Assembly: GCA_022701845.1 (NCBI GenBank) | Contig: JAKONS010000450.1 | Coordinates: forward strand, 1-5,748 | Direction of reading: 5' to 3' | DNA from: Burkholderiaceae bacterium | GTDB lineage: Bacteria > Pseudomonadota > Gammaproteobacteria > Burkholderiales > Burkholderiaceae | Length of the DNA stretch: 5,748 bases | Made by a program: the position numbers and the translations under genes | Notes under the pieces: model-generated | The model's database searches: none | Seen by the model: the letters and a program-made list of their open reading frames with translations, nothing else | Told to the model about the DNA's origin: nothing | Shown: one piece after another, positions 1 to 5,620 of the stretch | Layout: each line of letters opens with the position of its first letter | Position numbering within the stretch: position 1 is the first letter of the stretch

Positions 1-227
1 ACATCCTGGAAGCCCAGGCCGGCGACCGCCTTGCGCACGGTTTCCAGTTCCGGCGGCTGGGCGTAGTTGACCTCCATCACCGTACCGCCGGTGAACTCCA
101 CCGACAGGTGCAGGCCGCGGTGCAGCAGGAAGAACACCGCGGCGACGAAGGTGATGACGGACACCGCGTTGAGGATCAGCGCGTGGCGCATGAACGGGAT
201 GTCTTTGCGAATCCGGAAGAATTCCAT
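1..227 (-). CDS. secF: Protein translocase subunit SecF, N-terminal part (cut by window edge)
   Basis: SecF pairs with SecD in the inner membrane and uses the proton gradient to help SecYEG-driven export finish on the periplasmic side. Only the first 75 codons are present; the 3' part lies beyond position 1. The visible protein starts MEFFRIRKDIPFM, then has a first transmembrane helix (about residues 15-35) and the SecF signature at the start of the periplasmic domain, GLHLSVEFTGGTVMEV (about residues 38-53). The start codon ATG (227-225) follows a weak GGAAC-type ribosome site and lies 31 nt after the secD stop, so the two are very probably co-transcribed and come after yajC. The signature has Glu where many SecF proteins have Asp (DFTGG); from memory this is common in Burkholderiales. 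The family call is secure from order and motif. Confidence 0.95.
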   Translation of the reverse strand, partial: MEFFRIRKDIPFMRHALILNAVSVITFVAAVFFLLHRGLHLSVEFTGGTVMEVNYAQPPELETVRKAVAGLGFQD

Positions 228-258
228 GGCAGTCGGTTCCTAAATTCTCGGGATTCGT

Positions 259-2148
259 TTACTTGGCGCCGACAGCAGCGGAGACGGTGTCCGCATCCGG
301 CCGCCATACGGTGCCGATGGCGACGCTCTTGAGCTTCTTGCGGCGGCCGTACCAGAGGTTGACCAGGCCGCGCGAGAAGAACACGGCCGAGAACATGCTG
401 GTCAGGATGCCGATGCAATGCACGACCGCGAAGCCGCGCACCGGCCCGGAGCCGAAGGCCAGCAGCGCCAGGCCGGCGATGAGGGTGGTGACGTTCGAGT
501 CGAGGATGGTGGCCCAGGCCCGGTCGTAGCCGGCGGCGATCGCGGTCTGCGGCGATGCGCCGTTGCGCAGTTCCTCGCGGATGCGTTCGTTGATCAGCAC
601 GTTCGAGTCGATCGCCACGCCCAGCGCCAGCGCCATGGCGGCGATGCCGGGCAGCGTCAGTGTGGCCTGCAGCATCGACAAAATAGCCACCAGCAGCATC
701 ACGTTGACGATCAGCGCGATGCTGGAGATGACGCCGAACAGCGCGTAGTAGATGCACATGAACGCGGCGATGGCGGTCAGACCCCAGGCCACGCTGTGGA
801 AGCCGCGCGAGATGTTCTCGGCGCCCAGGCTCGGGCCGATGGTGCGTTCCTCGATGATCTCCATCGGCGCGGCGAGGGAGCCGGCGCGCAGCAGCAGCGC
901 GGTGTCGTTGGCTTCGACCGTCGTCATGCTGCCGGAGATCTGCACCCGGCCGCCGGAGATCTCGGAGCGGATCACCGGTGCGGTCACCACTTCGCCACGG
1001 CCTTTTTCGAACAGCACGATGGCCATGCGCTTGCCGATGTTCTCGCGGGTGATGTCGCGGAAGATGCGCGAACCCTTGGCGTCGAGCGTCAGGTTGACGG
1101 TCGGTTCCTGCGTCTGGCTGTCGAAGCCCGGCTGCGCATCGGTGAGGTTCTCGCCGGTCAGCACCACCTGCTTCTTGACCACCACCGCCTGGCCGGAGCG
1201 ATCGCCGTACTTCTCGGCCCCGAAAGGTACCGAGCCGGAGCCGCGTTCGGCGGCACGCGCATCGCTGCTCTCGTCGACCATGCGCACCTCGAGCGTGGCG
1301 GTGCGGCCCAGGATGTCCTTGGCCTTGGCGGTGTCCTGCACGCCGGGCAGCTGCACCACGATGCGATCGGCGCCCTGCTGCTGGATCACCGGCTCGGCCA
1401 CGCCCAGCTCGTTGATGCGGTTGTGCAGCGTGGTGATGTTCTGCTTGAGCGCCTGGTCCTGCACCTTGCGCACCGCCTCGGGCTTGATGCGCGCCACCAC
1501 GCGGGCGCTGTCGCCCTCTCCGGCGTCGCTGCTGACCAGATCGGGGAACTGGTCGCCGATGATGTTCTTGACCGCGGTCACGGTGGCGGCATCGCGGGCG
1601 CGGATCTCGACCGACTGGCCGTCGCGCGAGATGCCGCCGTGGCGGATGTTCTTGTCACGCAGCACGCTGCGCAGGTCGCCGGCATACGACTCGACCTTCT
1701 TGTCGAGCGCCGCCGCCATATCCACCTGCAGCATGAAGTGCACGCCGCCGCGCAGGTCGAGGCCCAGGTACATCGGCACCGCGCCGAGCTTGGTCAGCCA
1801 GGCCGGTGAGCGCGACAGCAGGTTGAGTGCGACCACGTACGACGGGTCGTTGGCATCGGTCACCAGCGCGCGCTGCACCGCGTCGCGGGCCTTGAGCTGG
1901 TCGTCGGTGGTCTCGAAACGGGCACGCACCGAGGTGCCGTCGAGCGTGACCGCGTTGGTCGGCAGATTGGCCGCCTTGAGCGCCTGCTCCACCCGGTCGC
2001 GGGTGGCGGCATCGACCTTCACCGCCGACTTGGCGGCCGACACCTGCACCGCAGGCGCTTCACCGAAGAAATTGGGCAGGGTGTAGAGCACGCCCACCAG
2101 CAGCACGATCACCAGGATCGTGTACTTCCAGACCGGGTAACGGTTCAT
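259..2148 (-). CDS. secD: Protein translocase subunit SecD
   Basis: SecD is the larger half of the SecDF inner-membrane complex, which couples proton flow to late steps of Sec-dependent export. The protein has 629 residues, close to the family norm (E. coli SecD is 615). In order it shows a first transmembrane helix (about 9-27), a large periplasmic region with the SecD signature YLGLDLRGGVHF (127-138), the sequence GRVQISGSMTTVEAN (400-414) and RAGSLAAPMEIIEERTIGPS (421-440). Five more membrane helices then lie between about 451 and 599. Helix 4 carries GVAIDSNVLINERIREEL (510-527); Asp514 is at the position of the conserved proton-pathway aspartate. Helix 5 has SNVTTLIAGLALLAFGSGP (551-569). 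The tail is short, basic and cytosolic. The ATG at 2148 has GAAG (2159-2156) seven bases upstream. The gene sits between yajC and secF in the usual order. Nothing looks broken. Confidence 0.98.
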   Translation of the reverse strand: MNRYPVWKYTILVIVLLVGVLYTLPNFFGEAPAVQVSAAKSAVKVDAATRDRVEQALKAANLPTNAVTLDGTSVRARFETTDDQLKARDAVQRALVTDANDPSYVVALNLLSRSPAWLTKLGAVPMYLGLDLRGGVHFMLQVDMAAALDKKVESYAGDLRSVLRDKNIRHGGISRDGQSVEIRARDAATVTAVKNIIGDQFPDLVSSDAGEGDSARVVARIKPEAVRKVQDQALKQNITTLHNRINELGVAEPVIQQQGADRIVVQLPGVQDTAKAKDILGRTATLEVRMVDESSDARAAERGSGSVPFGAEKYGDRSGQAVVVKKQVVLTGENLTDAQPGFDSQTQEPTVNLTLDAKGSRIFRDITRENIGKRMAIVLFEKGRGEVVTAPVIRSEISGGRVQISGSMTTVEANDTALLLRAGSLAAPMEIIEERTIGPSLGAENISRGFHSVAWGLTAIAAFMCIYYALFGVISSIALIVNVMLLVAILSMLQATLTLPGIAAMALALGVAIDSNVLINERIREELRNGASPQTAIAAGYDRAWATILDSNVTTLIAGLALLAFGSGPVRGFAVVHCIGILTSMFSAVFFSRGLVNLWYGRRKKLKSVAIGTVWRPDADTVSAAVGAK

Positions 2149-2227
2149 GATCGCGCTTCGTGCGGCGGGGCCGCTGGGGGGACCGCAGCGAAGAAAGGGC
2201 GGTCCGGGGTGACTGAACGCAGGGGAC

Positions 2228-2244
2228 GCCGGCCTCTTGCCGGC
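2228..2244 (-). other. GC hairpin in the yajC-secD spacer
   Basis: In the 114-nt gap between yajC and secD there is an all-GC inverted repeat: GCCGGC (2228-2233), a 5-nt loop, and GCCGGC (2239-2244). It lies about 20 nt after the yajC stop on the transcribed strand. No run of T follows on the minus strand, so it is not a standard intrinsic terminator. It could be an mRNA stabilising or processing hairpin that sets yajC and secD levels apart, or simply GC-rich spacer. The function is an inference. Confidence 0.25.
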
Positions 2245-2262
2245 CGGGCGCCGGTGGCCTGC

Positions 2263-2598
2263 TTACTTGAGGGTGCCCTTGGGCAGCACCTGGGCGATGG
2301 CGCTGCGCTGCAGCTGCACTTCGACGCCGGGCGAGACTTCCATCGAGATGCTGCCTTCGCCGAGCTTGGTGATGCGGCCGATGAGGCCGCCGGCGGTGGC
2401 GATCTCGTCGCCCTTGGCAACCGCTTCGATCATGAGGCGGTGCTCTTTCTGCTTCTTCATCTGCGGGCGGATCATGATGAAGTACAGCACCACGAACATC
2501 AGCACCAGCGGCAGCATGCCGGTGAGCGAAGACATCATGCCGCCGCCGGTGGCGGTAGCGGCGGGCGCGGTCTGGGCGAAGGCGGAAGAGATGAACAC
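2263..2598 (-). CDS. yajC: Sec translocase accessory protein YajC (GTG start)
   Basis: YajC is a small single-span inner-membrane protein that associates with SecD and SecF; it is not essential in E. coli and its exact role is unsettled. From the GTG at 2598 it has 111 residues, the usual YajC length. The chain begins (M)FISSAFAQ, typical of the family. A Gly/Ala/Thr-rich linker follows, then one membrane helix (about 25-43) ending in the hallmark FIMIRPQMKKQKEH (40-53). The small cytosolic domain contains KGDEIATAGGLIGRI (62-76). The reading frame is open up to an ATG at 2712, but that 38-residue extension is Arg/Pro-rich and unlike YajC. The GTG has a good ribosome site, GGAG, nine bases upstream. 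It is the first visible gene of the yajC-secD-secF operon; the tgt gene often found just upstream in proteobacteria is absent here. Confidence 0.95.
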   Translation of the reverse strand: MFISSAFAQTAPAATATGGGMMSSLTGMLPLVLMFVVLYFIMIRPQMKKQKEHRLMIEAVAKGDEIATAGGLIGRITKLGEGSISMEVSPGVEVQLQRSAIAQVLPKGTLK

Positions 2599-2856
2599 GG
2601 AAGTCTGCTCCACGACCGTTGCGGCCGTCGGGGGGTCGATGAAAGGGCGGATCGCCCGGTGCCGGCGCCGAACAGGCAGCAGGCGGGCGAACCGCGAATT
2701 GTATGCGGGCACTAATCGCCGCCATGCGGTCGCCCCCCGGTAACAACGGGTATGTCTGTAGGAACGCGCTCACCCGACGTCTGGAACGCGATCGTACGCA
2801 CGCAATAGCCATCGCACTGCATGATGTCGGACTTCCCAAAACCGATGGAGCTACCC
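2599..2856. promoter_or_regulatory. Divergent intergenic region between yajC and the small membrane-protein gene
   Basis: These 258 nt separate two genes that point away from each other, so promoters for both should lie here. On the minus strand, TACAAT (2703-2698) is a five-of-six match to a sigma-70 -10 box and would give a leader of roughly 90 nt before the yajC GTG. No convincing -35 hexamer stands 15-19 nt upstream of it, so the call is weak. I found no good promoter for the plus-strand gene. No tgt gene, RNA gene or clear terminator was recognised in the interval. Confidence 0.35.
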
Positions 2857-3027
2857 GTGACCTTTGCCCTCTACATGGTCGGATTCGTGATCTTCCTGGG
2901 CGGCCTGATCTGGGCAGCCGTCGCCGCCGGCGTGCCGCACACCTATATCGCCATCGGCGCCTTGATCGTCCTGGGCATCGGCATCTTCAGCGCCGCGGCG
3001 CGCACCCGCAGCAAAGACCCGTCCTGA
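2857..3027 (+). CDS. Small two-helix membrane protein, function unknown
   Basis: I do not recognise a named family. From the GTG at 2857 the product has 56 residues, almost entirely two hydrophobic helices. Helix 1 is about residues 3-25 (rich in F, L, G, I, A). A short turn with GVPHTYI follows, then helix 2 at about 30-48. The tail AARTRSKDPS is basic and hydrophilic, so both ends are probably cytosolic. The frame is also open from ATGs at 2821 and 2845, giving up to 68 residues. Neither ATG has a ribosome site, whereas GGAG (2847-2850) stands six bases before the GTG, and the extra segment is polar and uncharacteristic. The gene is divergent from yajC and has a 170-nt gap before the receptor gene. 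The clear two-helix pattern and an SD-placed start argue that it is real. A helper role in membrane or Sec processes would be speculation. Confidence 0.65.
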   Translation: MTFALYMVGFVIFLGGLIWAAVAAGVPHTYIAIGALIVLGIGIFSAAARTRSKDPS

Positions 3028-3197
3028 CGCACGCCGGCCGGGGCGTCCACCCGGCACGGGGCCACCGCGGCACCTGCGGTTTCCCCGCTGCGGAATCGAT
3101 TTCCTTTGCGGCACACTCCCCGCCTCGCGCGCCACGCGCCGGGGCCCGGAGGCTCCGGTGGGGCGGACGCCTGCACCGCAACCGGAGACACCGTTCC

Positions 3198-4172
3198 ATG
3201 ATCCGCAAATTCCTGTCCCTGACCCTGATGTCGCTGGCTCTCGTCGGCGCCGCGCAGGCGCAGCCCGCCGCCTATCCCAACAAGCCGATCCGCATGATCG
3301 TGCCGTTCCCGCCGGGCGGCGGGACCGACATCCTGTCGCGTCTGGTGGCCCAGAAGCTCACCGAATCGGCCAAATGGACGGTGGTACCCGACAACCGCGC
3401 CGGCGCCGGCGGCACCATCGGCATCGCCGAGGCGGCCAAGGCGGCACCGACCGGCTACGACATGGTGATGGGCCAGAAGGACAACATGGTCGTCGCGCCC
3501 TGGCTCTACAAGAACGTCGGCTACGACCCCACCAAGGACCTGATCGCAGTGGCCGACGTGGCCTACACGCCGATCATCATCGTCACCTCGGCCACCAATC
3601 CGCGCTTCAAGAGCCTCTCCGACGTGGTCACCGCCGCCAAGGCGCAGCCCGACACCATCACTTACGGCTCGCCCGGCAACGGCACCACCATCCATCTGGC
3701 CGGCGAGATCTTCAAGTCGGCCGCGGGCATCCAGATCCGCCACGTGCCGTACAAGGGCTCCAGCCCGGCGCTGATGGACGTGCTGGCCGGCAACATAGAC
3801 CTGATGGTGTCCTCGGTGCCGTCGGCGATGGCGCAGATCAAGGCCGGCAAGCTGCGCCCGCTGGCGGTGACCTCGGCGCGGCGCAGCACCTCCCTGCCCG
3901 ACGTGCCCACCGTGGCCGAACTGGGCTACAAGGATTTCGACGTCAGCACCTGGTACGGCATCTTCGTGCCGGCCGGCACGCCGGCCGCGGTGGTGACCAC
4001 CGTCAACCGCGAAGTCAACAAGCTGCTGGCCACCAAGGAAATGCAGGCCGCCATCCACGACCAGGGCGCCGAGCCCCAGGCGATGTCGCCGGAGGCTTTC
4101 GGCACGCTGGTCAAGGCCGACTTCCTGAAGTGGAAGGACATCGTGAAGACCTCCGGCGCGACCATCGAATAG
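3198..4172 (+). CDS. Bug/TctC-family periplasmic solute-binding receptor
   Basis: This is a tripartite tricarboxylate transporter-type (Bug, 'Bordetella uptake gene') extracytoplasmic receptor. It binds a small solute, usually a carboxylate or related compound, in the periplasm and hands it to a membrane transporter. The product has 324 residues, the family norm. A signal peptide covers residues 1-21: Arg3-Lys4, a hydrophobic core, and an AQA cleavage site before Gln22. Family motifs follow: YPNKPIRMIVPFPPGGGTD (26-44), PDNRAGAGGTIGIAEAAKA (64-82), YGSPGNGTTIHLAGEIF (156-172), HVPYKGSSPALMDVLAGNID (182-201) and later LPDVPTVAELGY. The ATG at 3198 is preceded by GGAG ten bases upstream. The frame runs open to 2703, but the signal peptide fixes the start. 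No tctA or tctB gene is adjacent, so it is an orphan receptor in this window. The ligand cannot be told from sequence alone. Confidence 0.95.
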   Translation: MIRKFLSLTLMSLALVGAAQAQPAAYPNKPIRMIVPFPPGGGTDILSRLVAQKLTESAKWTVVPDNRAGAGGTIGIAEAAKAAPTGYDMVMGQKDNMVVAPWLYKNVGYDPTKDLIAVADVAYTPIIIVTSATNPRFKSLSDVVTAAKAQPDTITYGSPGNGTTIHLAGEIFKSAAGIQIRHVPYKGSSPALMDVLAGNIDLMVSSVPSAMAQIKAGKLRPLAVTSARRSTSLPDVPTVAELGYKDFDVSTWYGIFVPAGTPAAVVTTVNREVNKLLATKEMQAAIHDQGAEPQAMSPEAFGTLVKADFLKWKDIVKTSGATIE

Positions 4173-4211
4173 CCGCGTTTTCGGCTGGAGGCCCGGCCTT
4201 GCGGCTGGCTT

Positions 4212-4232
4212 GCCCGGTGCACCGCACCGGGC
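4212..4232 (+). terminator. Strong GC hairpin after the receptor gene (possible terminator without U-tract)
   Basis: A perfect 9-bp inverted repeat, GCCCGGTGC (4212-4220) and GCACCGGGC (4224-4232), is separated by a 3-nt loop. It begins 40 nt after the receptor stop codon. No T-run follows (the next bases are GCGGACC), so it is not a classic intrinsic terminator. In a high-GC genome it may still protect the 3' end of the receptor mRNA or reduce read-through into the kinase-like gene. It could also lie in the leader of that next gene, 50 nt before its start. Confidence 0.4.
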
Positions 4233-4247
4233 GCGGACCATCGACGA

Positions 4248-4261
4248 ACTGCATGTGCAGT
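4248..4261. promoter_or_regulatory. Short dyad ACTGCA-TG-TGCAGT upstream of the kinase-like gene
   Basis: The 14-bp element ACTGCATGTGCAGT has perfect 6-bp arms around a 2-nt centre. It ends 20 nt before the start codon of the kinase-like gene and 9 nt before its ribosome site. Dyads of this form can be repressor operators or small mRNA hairpins. With only one copy seen, a chance occurrence is quite possible. Confidence 0.2.
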
Positions 4262-4281
4262 GACATCGCCGAAGGCCTTCC

Positions 4282-5595
4282 ATGTTCCAGATCCCATCGC
4301 CACGCATCGGCAACCGCGTTGCCCCCACCGGCGACCCGGCAGCGCCACGCGACTCCGCGGCCACCGCCGCGCAGCAGCCCGATGCCACCCGCGCCGCGGT
4401 TCCCTACCTCCTCACCCGCCTCTACGAAGGCAAGCGCCCCTTCCATCCGGAAGACCAGGACACCCTGCACTTCCTGCAGCCGCGCATCCGTGTCTACGAC
4501 AACCCCAATGCGGGGCTCGACCTGGATCGCCTGGTGAAGGTGGGCGAGCCCGCCAATTCCCGTGCGCTCGGCGTGTTCCTGGACCCGAGCAACGGCCGCA
4601 AGTACCACATCAAGAAATCGCCCGATCCGCAGAAGGCCCACAACGAGGTGCTGTTCGCCAACCTGGCGCGCCGCTTCGGCGTGAACGTGCCCGAGGTTCA
4701 GGTGCTGGTGCACGACGGCAAGACCCATGTCGCCAGCGCCTTCGTCGAGAACCTGCAGCTGGCCAACGCCTTGTTTCCCAACTGCGCCATCGATCCGCAG
4801 CAGCTGGCGAAGATTCCCGAGGCCTGCCCGAAGATCGGTGCCGCCTTCGCCGCCGCCGCCCTGCTGAACAACCGCGACATCATCGGCATCGGCTGCGACA
4901 ACGTCGGCTTCCTGACCCTGCCGGACGGCAGCCTGGAGCCGGTCTTCGTCGACTTCGGCGGCTCCGGCGCGTTCCGCGCCACGTCGGGCAAGAAGTCGTT
5001 CGACGCCGACGCGGCCGAGTTCTCCAGCATGACCGAGCCGACGCTGCAAGCCAGCTCCATGGGCGGCGGCCCGAACGGACTGGTGTTCGGTCCCACGCCG
5101 CGCGCCCTGCTGCAGGCCAGCTTCGACCGGATCCTCGCGGTGCCCGATGCCGACATCCGCGCCGAGATCGACCGACACATCGACGATGCCGCCACCGCCG
5201 ACAGCCTGTTCGACACCTTGCTGAAGCGCCGCGACGCGATCCACGCGGCGCTGGCGTCCAACGCGCCGAGCCACTTCCAGCGCACGATCGACCGCCTCGT
5301 TCAATACGGCATCGTCAACGCCTTCGAGTGGGACGACGAAGACCCGACGATCTCTTCCCAGGTTCGTGAGGCGATCGGCCCGCAGTTCGCCGAACATCTG
5401 CGCGACAACATGCACCTCCTGGCCGACAGCACCGGCCAGATGCAGCTGTCGGAGCAGGCGCAGGCGCTGGCTGCGCCGCATGTCGATCGTCTGTGGCATG
5501 AAAAGAACCCGGGCGCCACCCGCGCAGAGCCGCCACGGCGTTTCCGCAAAACCGCCGCAGTGGCGTCCACGGCCACGCCCACCGCCGAAAGCTGA
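4282..5595 (+). CDS. Divergent kinase-like fold protein (HipA/PI-kinase-like), orphan; possible effector
   Basis: I recognise no named gene. The 437-residue product shows an ordered set of kinase-type motifs. A candidate nucleotide loop plus strand is NSRALGVFLDPSNGRKYHIKK (92-112 region), with Lys111 as the likely ATP-contacting lysine. A helix with Glu122 (AHNEVLFANLARRFGVNVPE, 119-138) is the expected salt-bridge partner. A hinge-like ASAFVEN lies at 151-157. The catalytic loop is NNRDIIGIGCDNVGF (196-210), with Asp199 and Asp206-Asn207. A metal-binding DFG is in VFVDFGGSGAFRA (221-233), with Asp224. The C-terminal part is helical and includes LLKRRDAI (313-320). This order resembles a bacterial HipA/phosphatidylinositol-kinase-like group; its substrate is unknown. 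Residues 1-40 are low-complexity (Ala, Pro, Gln, Thr), with no Sec signal or membrane helix, and the C-terminal tail is basic and Pro-rich. The ATG at 4282 has GAAGG six bases upstream. Coding is certain; the kinase reading is moderately supported. Confidence 0.85.
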   Translation: MFQIPSPRIGNRVAPTGDPAAPRDSAATAAQQPDATRAAVPYLLTRLYEGKRPFHPEDQDTLHFLQPRIRVYDNPNAGLDLDRLVKVGEPANSRALGVFLDPSNGRKYHIKKSPDPQKAHNEVLFANLARRFGVNVPEVQVLVHDGKTHVASAFVENLQLANALFPNCAIDPQQLAKIPEACPKIGAAFAAAALLNNRDIIGIGCDNVGFLTLPDGSLEPVFVDFGGSGAFRATSGKKSFDADAAEFSSMTEPTLQASSMGGGPNGLVFGPTPRALLQASFDRILAVPDADIRAEIDRHIDDAATADSLFDTLLKRRDAIHAALASNAPSHFQRTIDRLVQYGIVNAFEWDDEDPTISSQVREAIGPQFAEHLRDNMHLLADSTGQMQLSEQAQALAAPHVDRLWHEKNPGATRAEPPRRFRKTAAVASTATPTAES

Positions 5596-5620
5596 TCCCG
5601 CCGACGTCTGCCGGCCGCCC

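Noticed and set aside
418..1809. Long plus-strand open frame (463 codons) opposite secD
   Set aside because: It is antisense to a secure secD gene; its His/Arg/Ala/Gly-rich, low-complexity product is typical of a shadow frame in GC-rich coding DNA.
752..2086. Second long plus-strand open frame (444 codons) opposite secD
   Set aside because: A Ser/Arg/Thr-rich shadow of secD with no domain, no membrane or signal pattern and no ribosome site support.
3064..3082. Small inverted repeat ACCGC/GCGGT followed by TT after the small membrane-protein gene
   Set aside because: A 5-bp stem with a 7-nt loop and a two-base T tail is too weak to call a terminator in DNA this GC-rich.
3146..3158. Dyad CCGGAG-G-CTCCGG 40 nt before the receptor start
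   Set aside because: The arms are GC-rich and short, with a one-base centre that cannot form a loop as RNA; chance is likely and no second copy was seen nearby.
2703..3197. N-terminal extension of the receptor to 489 residues
   Set aside because: The frame is open by chance; a textbook signal peptide starts at 3198 with GGAG upstream, and the extension overlaps the small membrane-protein gene in another frame.
4173..4281. PIP-box or hrp-type promoter upstream of the kinase-like gene
   Set aside because: No pair of TTCGC/TTCGB motifs with proper spacing was found in the gap, so there is no direct promoter evidence for T3SS co-regulation.
2943..4388. Minus-strand open frame (481 codons) covering the receptor gene
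   Set aside because: It lies antisense to a complete Bug receptor and its product is Gly/His/Arg/Asp-rich low complexity, so it is a shadow.
4260..5369. Plus-strand open frame (369 codons) overlapping the kinase-like gene in another frame
   Set aside because: The product is Arg/Pro/His/Gln-rich, as expected of a +1 shadow in high-GC DNA, and it has no motif support.
4111..5499. Minus-strand open frame (462 codons) covering the kinase-like gene
   Set aside because: The plus-strand frame has an SD-placed ATG, coherent kinase-type motifs and third-position GC bias; the minus frame is repetitive in Gly, Val, Gln and Arg with no recognisable domain.
4282..5595. Reading the kinase-like gene as a hipA toxin of a HipBA pair
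   Set aside because: No small helix-turn-helix antitoxin gene lies upstream, and the classic HipA hallmarks were not seen; only the general fold pattern is shared.
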